A stretch of 60,788 nt of DNA from contig CAMCYI010000021.1 of the NCBI GenBank assembly GCA_945883845.1, forward strand, positions 1 to 60,788, in the 5' to 3' direction. Positions 8,073-18,000 of this stretch are shown piece after piece. A program made the position numbers and the translations under genes. Below the pieces are notes generated by a model. That model saw only the letters and a program-made list of their open reading frames with translations, was not told the origin of the DNA and made no database searches. Source of the DNA: Bacteriovorax stolpii. GTDB lineage: Bacteria; Bdellovibrionota; Bacteriovoracia; Bacteriovoracales; Bacteriovoracaceae. Numbering within the stretch: the first letter of the stretch is position 1; every line of letters starts with the position of its first letter.

Positions 8073-8351
8073 TTAAGAATGTGAAGGGTCTTTCGGAGTC
8101 TCGATGTCAGCTACTACGTGAGTTTCTTCTTGCTTCGGAGCATTAACAGGCTCCACGAGGTTGTGCGTGAGAGTTGTTGGCTCATCTTTCGCAGTTTCCT
8201 GCATCTGCTCGCTGAAACCTTTCGCGGCTTTCTGAAATTCCTTCAGCCCTTGCCCCAGACCCTTAGCAAGTTCAGGCAGTTTTTTAGGGCCGATGAAAAT
8301 CAGCGCGATCAGAAAGATGAGAACAAGTTCGCCGAATCCAAGACCGAACAT
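8073..8351 (-). CDS. tatA: Sec-independent translocase protein TatA/TatE
   Basis: A 92-residue Tat pore protein: an N-terminal membrane span MFGLGFGELVLIFLIALIF, the FIGPKKLPELAKGLGQGLKEF hinge and amphipathic helix, then an acidic, Pro/Thr-rich tail. The early GFGE glutamate and the F-x-GPKKLPEL element are family hallmarks. Length and FGP motif favour TatA over TatB, but without TatB and TatC here the subtype is not certain. It sits 3 bases after yajC and upstream of secDF, so Tat and Sec components share a transcription unit. A probable Tat substrate is encoded at 248. Confidence 0.9.
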   Translation of the reverse strand: MFGLGFGELVLIFLIALIFIGPKKLPELAKGLGQGLKEFQKAAKGFSEQMQETAKDEPTTLTHNLVEPVNAPKQEETHVVADIETPKDPSHS

Positions 8352-8354
8352 GAA

Positions 8355-8696
8355 TTACTTCTTTTCTGGAGTTGCAAAAATCGTCGCTGCATTTCCACCA
8401 ACGTGAGACTTGAGCACTTTCATTTTGCTGCCGTCTTCTGTCTCGAGAGTTACAACTTTTTCAGCAATAGAAGTGATCTTACCGAGGATGCCGGATTTAA
8501 GAAATACTTCGTCGCCTTTAGCGAGTTTTGTAATGAAAGACTGCTCTTCCTGCATGCGTTTTTTCTGAGGACGGATCATGAGGAAGTACATGACGAGGAA
8601 AATGAGAACGAATGGGATAAAAGAAATGAACGGAGACTGGGCACTCGCTCCGCCGGCAGCTTGAGCATGAGCACTAGAAATGAGGAAATCAAACAT
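8355..8696 (-). CDS. yajC: Preprotein translocase subunit YajC
   Basis: About 113 residues, starting MFDFLISSAHAQA, with one membrane span (SFIPFVLIFLVMYFLMI) followed by the signature RPQKKRMQEE and a small beta-rich cytoplasmic domain (GDEVFLKSGILGKI). YajC associates with SecDF. The frame opens 8 codons upstream inside tgt, but AGGAC lies 5 bases before the ATG at 8696, which fixes the start. It follows tgt by 14 bases, the common tgt-yajC-secDF order. Confidence 0.95.
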   Translation of the reverse strand: MFDFLISSAHAQAAGGASAQSPFISFIPFVLIFLVMYFLMIRPQKKRMQEEQSFITKLAKGDEVFLKSGILGKITSIAEKVVTLETEDGSKMKVLKSHVGGNAATIFATPEKK

Positions 8697-8710
8697 GGTA
8701 TGTCCTTTTT

Positions 8711-9823
8711 TTATTCCCAACGATTAGAAGAGTAGTTGTTATAAAATGTCTGGTAATAATCGTCAAACTCTCCCCGAAGAATCGACTCGCGGGCGGCCTT
8801 GGTCATCTGCAGATAAAAATGAATATTGTGAAAGCTGATGAGACTTCCGGAGAGGTATTCACCCACATTAAATAAATGTCGTATATAGGAGCGGCTATAT
8901 CGCTTGCACACGCGGCAAGAGCACTCTGGATCAGGGGGTAAAGGATCGTCGAGGAAGCGCGCTTTTTTGATGTTGAGCGGCCCATGAGTCGTGAGAAACT
9001 GGCCGTTGCGTGCGTTACGAGTAGGAAGCACACAGTCAAACATATCGAGGCCGGCCTTGATTCCGTTCAGGACATCCATCGGTTTGCCGACTCCCATGAG
9101 ATAGCGGGGTTTATCTGAAGGCATGGTCGGAACAAATTTCTGGCAGAACTCCACCATCTCTTCATTTTTTTCACCGACTGAAAGCCCCCCCAGGGCGTAA
9201 CCATCAAAATTAAGTTCCATCAATCCCTGCATACTTTCAGTTCGCAGATCCTGGTGAAGTCCACCCTGAATAATTCCAAAAAGTTTCTGATGAGGTTTTA
9301 GCTCCACCGATTTGCAACGACGGGCCCAGCGATGCGTGAGTTCCATGCTGGTGCGAAGGGTTTCTTTTGTTGCGGGAAGTTTCGGGCACTCATCGAAGGC
9401 CATGACGATATCAGAGCCAAGACCCCTTTGAATCTCCATTGATTTTTCCGGCGTGATCATGTGCTTTGATCCGTCGATGTGTGACTGGAACATCACACCT
9501 TCTTCAGTCAGCTTGTTAATATCAGAAAGAGAAAACACCTGGTAGCCGCCGGAATCCGTAAGGATCGGACGGGGCCAGCTCATGAACTTATGAAGGCCAC
9601 CCATCTTCTCAATGAGTTCGTGACCAGGTCGCAAAAACAAATGGTAAGTGTTTCCAAGAATGATCTGGGCGTTCATTTCTTCGAGGTCTTCCTGCCAGAG
9701 TGTTTTCACCGAGGCACGGGTTCCCACAGGCATGAAGATAGGTGTTTCGATCACTCCATTGTGAGTATAAACGCGGCCGGCGCGGGCCTGTCCTGATTGA
9801 CCTTCAAGTTGAAAGAATGACAT
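8711..9823 (-). CDS. tgt: tRNA-guanine transglycosylase
   Basis: 370 residues, standard for bacterial Tgt. It exchanges guanine-34 for preQ1 in GUN-anticodon tRNAs during queuosine synthesis. Visible marks are LTDSGGYQVFSL with the catalytic-pocket Asp, GGLSVGE, FDCVLPTRNARNG with the nucleophilic Asp region, and the zinc site PECSCRVCKRYSRSYIRHLF. It heads the export operon. QueA, the next enzyme of the pathway, is about 2.5 kb away on the same strand as a separate unit. Confidence 0.97.
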   Translation of the reverse strand: MSFFQLEGQSGQARAGRVYTHNGVIETPIFMPVGTRASVKTLWQEDLEEMNAQIILGNTYHLFLRPGHELIEKMGGLHKFMSWPRPILTDSGGYQVFSLSDINKLTEEGVMFQSHIDGSKHMITPEKSMEIQRGLGSDIVMAFDECPKLPATKETLRTSMELTHRWARRCKSVELKPHQKLFGIIQGGLHQDLRTESMQGLMELNFDGYALGGLSVGEKNEEMVEFCQKFVPTMPSDKPRYLMGVGKPMDVLNGIKAGLDMFDCVLPTRNARNGQFLTTHGPLNIKKARFLDDPLPPDPECSCRVCKRYSRSYIRHLFNVGEYLSGSLISFHNIHFYLQMTKAARESILRGEFDDYYQTFYNNYSSNRWE

Positions 9824-9958
9824 GTGCTTTTTTTAACACAGCGGGCGACCACCGGCCAGTTGAAAGGCCGTCAAAAGATTCGACACCACAGTAAAAAAAT
9901 CCGGCCTCTCTGGTTTTTTGCATAGGCCCCTTTAAGATGACTTCAAACAGGAGTCTTT

Positions 9959-10642
9959 ATGAAATCGATCGTCTTTGCCTTTATCGCCTTTACAACCTTT
10001 TCTGCCATGGCACAAACGCTGATCTCCGGTGGTAATCTTGAGCAGACTGAGAATCCTGATGGCTCATTCACGATCCAGTCTCCCCTTCTTCTACGCGGAA
10101 ACAAGTCACTGAAAGTTTCTGCGGCGTCTGATCTGAACGGTGTTTGTAAGGCCCTGAGTTTCTCTCATTATCTGAACGCTTCTGTTGAAAGTCCTTCTTT
10201 CGATAAGAGCAATGCTCTCCTGAATGAAGAAGGCAATTACACGGGCCTCGTGAACTACAACGACTATTATATTTCCAGCATCACTTGCTACAACGAGATC
10301 AGTCCCGTTCTCCGCTACACAGAATCTTTCAAGAACGCAGACGAGTCAGTGACGATTACAGGCCCGGTGTACGTTCTTGGGAAGAGAAGCATGAAAGTTT
10401 CTGCTGCTTCTGATCTCAAGGGAGTCTGTAAGGCGATGGGCTTTGAAAATTTACTTTCGGATTCTGTTCTTTCTCCGAAGTACGATAAGAACAATGCTCT
10501 CCTGAGCGATTCAGGAAGCTTCTCTTCGACGGTGTCCTACAATGACTATTACATCGACGAGATCACTTGTATGAATGGCGCCAATGCAACTGTATTCGTT
10601 GATGCCGCAGGCAAGAAATACATCAAGAGTGCCTCGAACTAA
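9959..10642 (+). CDS. Secreted protein with two tandem copies of one domain
   Basis: 227 residues with a signal peptide (cleavage after AMAQ). The mature protein is an internal duplication of about 90 residues. Each copy has GNKSLKVSAASDLNGVCK or GKRSMKVSAASDLKGVCK, then a DKxNALL segment, and ends VxYNDYYIxxITCxN, with two Cys per copy that probably pair. I know no family for it. GGAG lies 7 bases before the ATG. The stop shares bases with the stop of the convergent cyclase gene. Confidence 0.75.
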   Translation: MKSIVFAFIAFTTFSAMAQTLISGGNLEQTENPDGSFTIQSPLLLRGNKSLKVSAASDLNGVCKALSFSHYLNASVESPSFDKSNALLNEEGNYTGLVNYNDYYISSITCYNEISPVLRYTESFKNADESVTITGPVYVLGKRSMKVSAASDLKGVCKAMGFENLLSDSVLSPKYDKNNALLSDSGSFSSTVSYNDYYIDEITCMNGANATVFVDAAGKKYIKSASN

Positions 10643-12306
10643 AAGCTCAGCCTTCTTAAAATAAATTCTCTTCCCGACTGGCCTTTGAGTACAAAGGCCA
10701 GTTTTTCATTTTGGGTGGAATTTTTTTCGTATTCCGGGTCCAGATATTCACTTAGTGAATCATCAAAAACAATTTGTCCTGCTTCAGCTTCGCTCTGAAA
10801 CTTGGCACAGATGTTAACTGCATCTCCGAAGAAATCCACGCCGGTTTTTGTACCTACTGAAAGACAGGGCCCATAGTGAAGACTCGCTCTGAGCTTGAGT
10901 GAGTTCTGCTGATTCGATTTTTGAATTTCAATGGCACACTTAAGGGCCAGTGCCATCGTCGGAAAAGTGTACATGGTGGCGTCGCCAATGGTTTTCACCA
11001 GCACTCCCTGATGTCTTCGTGCAATCTCTCCGACAAACAAAAAACTTTCGCGGACAAGACGGAATGCTGCTGCATCACCGATCTTGAAATACAGCTCAGT
11101 ACTGCCTACGACATCAGTAAACATGAGCGCACGATGTCCCACTTCCATAGGAAATTCGCTTTTGAGCACTCCGTTCGGAATGAGCTTTGAGAGTTCAGGG
11201 TGAAGCATGACTTCAGAAGCGATGAGAGACCCACGGAACTTGTCGATCGCTTCGAGCATGATAAAGCCTCTCGAATCAGGTGTATCTGAAACGATGGTGA
11301 GATCAGGATGGACACGAATCAGTTCATCAGAAAAAGAGGACCAGACATCCGTTATCTTCATTTCTTTGTGAGGAGCATTTGCATCTGAGACAATAGTCAA
11401 TGGCCTCGTCTCCCCTCTTTTCTTTAAAAGATAGAGGCCTTCAGGAAGATGAAGGGACTCTTTCCATTTGCCCAGGAAACGCTGGAAATAAATGGTCGGT
11501 TTGTGAGTGATATCTGCGCTACAAAAATCTGCTGATGCTTCATCCGGAGAAAGCTCAGTGTCTTTGAGAGAAATTTCGATACTCTCCTGAGTTCCACTTG
11601 GAAATGTAATCTCACAGGTGTCGCAGAAAATTTGTTCAGGTAGTTCAGTCAGGCACGATGCACTTTGCTTGGCCCCGCGACAGTGAGGGCAAACGGCATC
11701 GAAGCGTAAAGCAAGTCTCGTTTTTAAATCTCCTGTGAGAGCATCTTTCAGAATATTTTCCCAGCCATTCCCAGTTTCCCGGGCGACTAGCTTCGGAGAA
11801 ATTCTTGCTCGCTCAATTCCGGCGGCATCGCGAATCCATTCGGCGAGGTTTTTCTTGAGCTGAACTGCCATTGAAAAGTTTTTCTTCTCAGCTGTAGAAT
11901 GACCTATCTCCGTTAAAAGATCTCCGATGACTTTTTTTATACCCCAGGTGAGCAGAGGTCGAAGAAAACCTGAACGCGTTATGAATCTGAATTCAATGCC
12001 GACTTTACATGATTTTTCATCCAGAGCAGTCAGCGTAAAATAACCACCAATTTTTTGAAAAAAACCGCTTGAGAAAACTCGTTCGTTTTCCAACCAGCAA
12101 TTCGTATTCCATTCCCAGGGGGCCTCGGTCCAATGGGCCGTCATACCGAGGACCTTTTGCTTGCCGTGACGAACTCCATTGATCGTTGTAAACGTCATCG
12201 GTGAGAGACCCATCCTGCGATTGAGTTCAGCTGTGTCTGAAAGAATCGGCCAGATGTCAGCAACAGGTGCCTGAATGATTTTTTCTGCAAAGAGAATTTG
12301 TTCCAT
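10639..12306 (-). CDS. Modular class III adenylate/guanylate cyclase with SRPBCC and zinc-ribbon domains
   Basis: About 555 residues. The N-terminal 150 resemble a START/SRPBCC ligand-binding domain (EKIIQAPVADIWPILSDTAELNRRM). A four-Cys zinc ribbon (CPHCRGAK then CDTCEITF) lies near residues 210-238. The C-terminal third is a class III cyclase: MFTDVVGSTELYFK and KTIGDATMYTF supply the two metal-binding Asp, and FFGDAVNICAKF the transition-state region. In that last motif the usual NxxxR reads NxxxK, so the catalytic Arg is replaced. Activity and nucleotide preference are therefore open. It follows queA by about 20 bases. A GTG two codons upstream (12312) is an alternative start. Confidence 0.85.
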   Translation of the reverse strand: MEQILFAEKIIQAPVADIWPILSDTAELNRRMGLSPMTFTTINGVRHGKQKVLGMTAHWTEAPWEWNTNCWLENERVFSSGFFQKIGGYFTLTALDEKSCKVGIEFRFITRSGFLRPLLTWGIKKVIGDLLTEIGHSTAEKKNFSMAVQLKKNLAEWIRDAAGIERARISPKLVARETGNGWENILKDALTGDLKTRLALRFDAVCPHCRGAKQSASCLTELPEQIFCDTCEITFPSGTQESIEISLKDTELSPDEASADFCSADITHKPTIYFQRFLGKWKESLHLPEGLYLLKKRGETRPLTIVSDANAPHKEMKITDVWSSFSDELIRVHPDLTIVSDTPDSRGFIMLEAIDKFRGSLIASEVMLHPELSKLIPNGVLKSEFPMEVGHRALMFTDVVGSTELYFKIGDAAAFRLVRESFLFVGEIARRHQGVLVKTIGDATMYTFPTMALALKCAIEIQKSNQQNSLKLRASLHYGPCLSVGTKTGVDFFGDAVNICAKFQSEAEAGQIVFDDSLSEYLDPEYEKNSTQNEKLAFVLKGQSGREFILRRLSF

Positions 12307-12329
12307 ACCCACATTATCTGGCGAACGGG

Positions 12330-13370
12330 CTATTTGCGCAAGATCAGCATTCCGTCGCCATAGGAGAAGAAGCGATACTTTTTTTCTATGGCAATATTGT
12401 AGAGTTCAAGAGCTTTTTCCCTGCCAATGAGGGCACTGACAAGTATCAAAAGAGATGACTCAGGAAGATGAAAATTTGTGACCAGGGCCTGAATAGAATG
12501 CACAGGTTTTCCCGGATGAAGAAAAATCGAAGTCGCATTGAGTCCAGTCTCTTTTGGTGCGACGGTCGTTCCGTTCCACGAACTTTCAAGAGTTCTCAAA
12601 GTTGTTGTACCGACAGCAACCCGGAATTTCGCTTCCTGAATGGTCTTAAGGTTTTCAGGATCAATGGTATAGAGTTCTTCGTGCATCTTATGATCGAGAA
12701 TATTATCGACTTTGATTTTTGCGAACGTTCCGATGCCGACATGAAGTGTGATCGTTGCGAGATCATGGCCATCTTTTTTTATTTTATCCAGAAGCTCATG
12801 AGAAAAATGCAGGCCTGCAGTAGGAGCTGCCACCGATCCGGCTTCGTCAGCGAAGACTGTCTGGTAAGTCTGCTTATCCTCATCATCTGATTCACCATTC
12901 CGGATGTAAGGAGGAATCGGAATTTTACCGATCGATTCAATCAGATGCACAAGTTCAGTTTCACTGACATTAAATGAGACGAGGAATGTGGCGTTGTCTT
13001 CCACTCCTTCGATCTTGGCCTTGAGAGTCGCGAAGTCGAAGACATCTCCGATCTTCTTTTTTCCAGTTGTCCGTATCAGGGCCGGGTACAGACCTTTTTC
13101 TGGCTTTAGGGACAAAAGAAAAACTTCAGCGGCACCACCGGTACTTTTCTTGCCCAAAAGGCGGCACGGAAAAACCCTTGAGCGGTTAAAAACCATCGTT
13201 GAATGAGGCGGCAGGAACTTAGAAATCTCCGAGAATGTCGAATGAGTGACATCACCGGTCGCCTCGTTATAGACGAGAAGACGCGAAGAATGCCTGTCCG
13301 GCACCGGCCGGGAGGCAATCAGCTCCGGAGGGAGCTCGAAGCTATAGCTTTTGAGGTCAAAATCAGTCAT
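12330..13370 (-). CDS. queA: S-adenosylmethionine:tRNA ribosyltransferase-isomerase QueA
   Basis: 346 residues, normal for QueA, which transfers the ribosyl part of SAM to preQ1 in tRNA to make epoxyqueuosine. Conserved marks are FELPPELIASRPVPDRHSSRLLVYN at the start, VFNRSRVFPCRLLGKK, DEAGSVAAPTAGLHFSHELL, LHVGIGTFAKI, HPGKPVHSIQALVTNFHLPESSLLILVSAL and YRFFSYGDGMLI at the end. AAGGA lies 12 bases before the ATG at 13370. A TTG three codons earlier has worse spacing. The cyclase gene follows directly. Confidence 0.97.
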   Translation of the reverse strand: MTDFDLKSYSFELPPELIASRPVPDRHSSRLLVYNEATGDVTHSTFSEISKFLPPHSTMVFNRSRVFPCRLLGKKSTGGAAEVFLLSLKPEKGLYPALIRTTGKKKIGDVFDFATLKAKIEGVEDNATFLVSFNVSETELVHLIESIGKIPIPPYIRNGESDDEDKQTYQTVFADEAGSVAAPTAGLHFSHELLDKIKKDGHDLATITLHVGIGTFAKIKVDNILDHKMHEELYTIDPENLKTIQEAKFRVAVGTTTLRTLESSWNGTTVAPKETGLNATSIFLHPGKPVHSIQALVTNFHLPESSLLILVSALIGREKALELYNIAIEKKYRFFSYGDGMLILRK

Positions 13371-13434
13371 TTTTTTCAATTGTCCTTGGAAAGATCGGGG
13401 GATGTTTGTATCCTTTTCTCATGGAGACGTCCCG

Positions 13435-13722
13435 ATGAAAACCGCCATTTTGCTCACATTCTTGATTGCCCTCTCCGCTGAGGCCCAGGTCAGTCCTGAG
13501 GAAGAAGCACTCATCCTGAATCAGGAGATGCAGTTTCTTCAGGAGTCAGCGACTCAGACGACCGCCGTCAACCGTCCCTTAGGTCAATCAGTCGACGAGC
13601 GCATTTCCACGACACCGACTTCACGTGGTGACATAGATCTCGAACGTTCTTATTTTGGTAATGAAGAGCTCGACGAGGTAAACACTCGCACCGCGGCTCC
13701 GAGAAGAAAACTTCTTCGTTAA
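13435..13722 (+). CDS. Small secreted protein of unknown function
   Basis: 95 residues from the ATG at 13435, with a clean signal peptide (MKTAILLTFLIALSAEAQ). The mature part is short, acidic and polar (SPEEEALILNQEMQFLQESAT), has no Cys and ends in a basic tail (APRRKLLR). The frame opens further upstream, but that part overlaps queA in antisense and lacks a signal sequence. Its stop overlaps the stop of the convergent gene at 13719 through a shared TTAA. I recognise no family. Confidence 0.6.
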   Translation: MKTAILLTFLIALSAEAQVSPEEEALILNQEMQFLQESATQTTAVNRPLGQSVDERISTTPTSRGDIDLERSYFGNEELDEVNTRTAAPRRKLLR

Positions 13723-13958
13723 CGAGACGCCAGTTTCATCACGAGCGGAACGATCTTCGCCATCCACTCATCAATCATCGTTTTGACAGCAACAAACATC
13801 GGATAGGTCTTCACCTGCTCGAGAAGAACTTTTAAGAAGTTCATCACGAACTCAAGAACCGGCTCCATGTTCATCTTCTTCACGATGAGATCAAAGAAAC
13901 CTTTAGCTTCCTGGACAGTCTTACCTTTCACAACGTAGAGAGGATTTTTATTTTTCAT
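13719..13958 (-). CDS. Small helical protein coupled to the ParA-like ATPase
   Basis: 79 residues, Met- and Lys-rich and apparently all-helical: [20 protein letters not shown], then [21 protein letters not shown] and a C-terminal amphipathic segment. It has no signal peptide and no Cys. Its ATG overlaps the parA stop by 4 bases, so the two are translationally coupled. A role as the cargo or adaptor partner of the ATPase in place of ParB is a reasonable guess from position only. Confidence 0.65.
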   Translation of the reverse strand: MKNKNPLYVVKGKTVQEAKGFFDLIVKKMNMEPVLEFVMNFLKVLLEQVKTYPMFVAVKTMIDEWMAKIVPLVMKLASR

Positions 13959-14803
13959 ACAGTAAGTTCCTTATGAACTGCTTCAGTCATCACAGTAAAC
14001 TGGCGCTGAAGATCTTTATACTCAGAAGTTTTGTAGTGGAAAACTGATTTTCTCTGGGCCAGGGATTTTCCGAATTGCACTTTGTTCGTGAATGGTTCGT
14101 GAACAAAACCTTCACCTAGTGAAATACGGATCTGCTCGAGGTCGGAATTCGCCTGCTTACGACGGGTATCAAACAAATTTGGAATGTAACCCAGGTTCTT
14201 TGGAACCGCGGTGATTTCCATGTCCGCAATATCGGCCACGACTTGCTGAATATTCTTAAGTCCCTGCTCGGAAAATCTGTCCGGCACGAACGGATACAGA
14301 ACACCATCTGTCGCGCAAAGGATGTTCACAACCAGAAGACCCAGAGTTGGCGGGCCATCAATCACAATAATATCGTACTGAGATCTGAGCTCGTATTTCT
14401 CAATGAATTTTTTAAGGATCAGCTGTCTCGGAGCATTGATACCGGCCACAGTCAGCTCGAATCCTGAAAGTTCCTGACCTGATGGAATGAGGTCAATACC
14501 TTCTTCCGTCCTGATCATGACGTCCGTGAGTAATGCAGCCGAATGAAGTGCCTTGAGTTCTTTGATCGAATTCACCAGCAAGTGATGAATGTGGAGGCGG
14601 TCTTTGTCTTCAATCCCGAAGAGAGATGTAAAATTTGCCTGCGGGTCCATATCAATGCAGAGAACTTTCTTCCCGCCGCTCGCAAAAGCGTGTGCAAGGT
14701 TGAAGGCCATGGTCGTTTTACCTACTCCGCCCTTCTGATTCATCAGAGCGATAACTTTTCCCTGAGGTCCGGTAAGTGGTCCTTCTTTGAAAAATGAAAA
14801 CAT
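13955..14803 (-). CDS. Orphan ParA/MinD-type ATPase
   Basis: 282 residues. The deviant Walker A motif ([18 protein letters not shown]) lies near residues 24-42, [15 protein letters not shown] forms the A'/switch region and [15 protein letters not shown] the Walker B region. These ATPases dimerise with ATP and position DNA or protein cargo. There is no parB or parS-like gene cluster beside it; the only partner is the coupled 79-residue gene. AGGAGGG lies 4 bases before the ATG. The short acidic N-terminus lacks the extended helix-turn-helix of plasmid-type ParA. Confidence 0.9.
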   Translation of the reverse strand: MFSFFKEGPLTGPQGKVIALMNQKGGVGKTTMAFNLAHAFASGGKKVLCIDMDPQANFTSLFGIEDKDRLHIHHLLVNSIKELKALHSAALLTDVMIRTEEGIDLIPSGQELSGFELTVAGINAPRQLILKKFIEKYELRSQYDIIVIDGPPTLGLLVVNILCATDGVLYPFVPDRFSEQGLKNIQQVVADIADMEITAVPKNLGYIPNLFDTRRKQANSDLEQIRISLGEGFVHEPFTNKVQFGKSLAQRKSVFHYKTSEYKDLQRQFTVMTEAVHKELTV

Positions 14804-14969
14804 TAAACCCTCCTGATCTGCTCAAAAATTCGGCGTTCTCAGAAATTGTGCCCGGCCTTTGTGGCTTTGTAAATCTTGGATTTCGTGAGTTTTGCGCCTG
14901 ACTACCCTGACAAGGACGCTACACTAATCGTGTAAGAATTTTCCTCTCAGCGGCAGTCTTTCACAAGTC

Positions 14970-14996
14970 TAAGGAATTAATCGAAAGTCCCGATAA
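14970..14996 (+). promoter_or_regulatory. Candidate FliA/sigma-28-type promoter
   Basis: TAAGGAAT (14970-14977), an 11-base spacer and CCCGATAA (14989-14996) match the spacing and -10 of the sites at 2994 and 30012, with one mismatch in TAAAG. It lies about 33 bases upstream of the giant lipoprotein start. A ribosome site AAAGGA lies just before the ATG at 15029. Confidence 0.5.
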
Positions 14997-15028
14997 AGCT
15001 AGGAGACGGATCTATAAAGGAATAAGCC

Positions 15029-18000
15029 ATGGTTGGTTTAAAAAGTGTCTGGATAAGTTTAAGTGCCCTCTTTTTGCTGGCGTCGTGTGTACCACAGACC
15101 AAGCAAACATCGTGCGGGGAGAACGAAAACTACAATACAACATTACGAACGTGTGTTCCGACAACTCAGTCGCCTTCATCTTTCATTACCATCAGCTCTT
15201 TCATCCCGACGAACTCTTACTCACGTTACAAAAACGATCTTACTCCGATGACTTTCCGGGTGAACGTCAGCAATCCTTACGCTCAGTCTTACACAACAAG
15301 ATGGTTACACACATTCAACGGCAACAGCACAGACGTCACTGGATTCATCACATCTCCAACACAGTGGGATATTTATCCGATGTTCTTCGTTAACGAAGTG
15401 GGACTGCATTTGTTGACTGTGGATATTCTTGATTCATCGTCGAACATTGTGACGACACATGCGTTCCAGTTCACAATCAATAACTCTCCAAGACCTTTCA
15501 TCAATACGACGTCGATCAGTCCGGCCAGTTATGATATCAGCCCGGTCTACCCGACTTCAGGGTCACAGACTTTCTCTTTCGTCGTGAAAAACAACAATGC
15601 ATCTATTCCTTCCACTTCTACCTATAACGTACAATGGAAGCTTTATAAAAACGGCATTGATACAGCTTTAGTTGCACCTAACTCTGCGACAGACAGCTTG
15701 GCCGATATTTCAGGGACCGGGAGTAATACTTTCGACACCGTTTTCGATCCTTCAGTTCTCACTGGCTATGGTCTGGGGACTTACATTCTCCGCGCACGCG
15801 TGATGTACGTTCCAGGTGCTGAGATTGTTGATGAACGCCAGTGGAGTATCACGGTTCAGAATCCACCACTTCCGAAGATAACATCGCGCACTCTTAGTCT
15901 TAGTGATCCTCAGCTGGACTCTGCCCTGACAGTTGTGAATGCTTACACAGGAATTGATTATACTCAAAATACAGTTTATAACTTTCGACCTCTGAGATTT
16001 GAAGCCTCAACGACGACCGCTCTGACACTCTGGGGAGCTTCGCAGGCAAATTTCTGCGTTCGCGTCGCTGATGGTAGTGGTACATTTCCTGGTGATGGCC
16101 TCGGAGTGAAAGTCAGCTGGATGATTGATGGCACTGGTGCTGCAATCTACGAAGGGACGACCACTCCTGGTGATCCTGAAGTATGTCTTTCTGACGTTAC
16201 GAACTTAACTCCCGAGCAGATCGTTTTCAACAATACAATTGCGACCAGCACCGAATCACATACTATCATAGCCCGCGTTTATGATGAGGCCACACAGACA
16301 GAATATTCTACCACCAACATGGCGACCGGAACCTCGACCTACCCTATTACATGGAAAGTGAAAGTCTTCCCGCAGAATGCTCCTCCAAAGATTACTTTCG
16401 GTTTAACATCATCGGGCATCAGCTGTACAGTCATCGGCTCAATCGTTCGTTCGAACTGTACGGTGGCATCTGACACTGACATCATTGTCAGCGCCAGAGT
16501 AAATTACGATGATTTCTATGTGCTCCCTGCGTACGATGAAACGAAATTTGATTATTCAGTGAAGCTTTATCAGAACAATGTAGAGTTCAGCGAGTGTACG
16601 AAATCAATTGCCGGAACTGACGGACTTACCGATGGCGGTGGTCCTGAATACGTTTGTGCCTTTCAGGCCCCAAGTTACAACGCGAGCGGCCCGGTAAATC
16701 CGACGACTCAATCATATAAAGTTGTCGCGACCGTCACTGATAACCAGTCTGAGATCGTTGTTTCTACAACGACATCAAACACCCTTACCTGGAACCTTAA
16801 AGTGACTGAAGGAAACTCGACTCCTTCAATCTCCTCATTCACATCTAACGGCCCTGTGGACGAAGGCACGAACCTTCAGTTCTCCGTCGACGTCGATGAT
16901 GCTGAAAGAGATAACTTCACGTACCAGATCCGTTACTGCACCAACGATGCCTGTAGCACAAGCTTACCTCTCACAACGACTGCAACGGCAACCAGAACAA
17001 CTGATGACTTAACAAAAACAGTCGCGACCTCAACGTTCCTGACAGAATCTTTCCTGAGCAACGTTTCAGGAGTAACCGGTTGTTCGAACCTTGCACGAAA
17101 CGCTTCGTGTAACGTTCAGTTTTTCGTTGTTGTTAACGAAACCGGCCAGAGCTCAGGTGTGACACCGGGTAAACTCCCTCTTACAACTGTTCCGGTACCC
17201 GGCGATCTTCTCACGGTGAGCATTGAAAACATCAACCCGCCGCCGACGATGGCTGAAGCTTCCTTCAGTCCGACAGCCGAGATTACTCTAGCAACTCCAG
17301 ACTACTCGCTCCTCGTTGGTATTCCGTTCACTATTTCTGCTCCGGTAGGTTCAGCTCTGAACGATACATCTGCTGTAGCAGGTGAAAAAATTAACCGCTA
17401 CCAGTGGTTTGTGAAAAACGCGAACTCCGTAACGACATGGACAGCGATCAACGGCGCAACCAGTCCGAACCTTCTCTGGACTCCGTCACTCATTGATGAA
17501 GCGGAAATTTCAAATGATAACCCGATCCAGGTTAAGCTTTGTGTGGAAGATCGCTCAACAGCTGTTGTCGCTAGCCCACTTACTGAAGCAACGGCTGCAC
17601 TCTGTTCAGATGACGTCCTGGCCGCTTTTACGACAACAGGTATCTGGCAGTTCACGGTGAGAAACAACGTTGTGACCGCACAGGATCTCACGAATACGGC
17701 GACGGATACATCCATGGCAACTATCAGCGCCGAAGTTGGTATTGAGACAGCGACATGGATTGAGCCTACTCCGACAACCACGAACGGCGTGACCAGCTCT
17801 GCCACGTATATTGCCTATGCTGATAACGTCGCTGCATATGACCCCGATGGAGACTTTATTACTGAAGATGACATCTACATCACAGTGAAAAAAGTTCTCG
17901 TGAAAAACAACGGTGAGCTCCTTCCAGAAACGGCAACCAAAATTGCACGCTTCAAGGGATTACCGGTTGCGCTCACTTCTAACGTTAAAGATATGTCGAT

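Noticed and set aside
8118..8735. Plus-strand open frame of 205 codons
   Set aside because: It is the antisense shadow of yajC and tatA, both of which have strong family marks.
17398..17805. Long minus-strand frame inside the giant lipoprotein
   Set aside because: Valine- and serine-rich shadow of a Thr-rich coding frame; no ribosome site and no family likeness.
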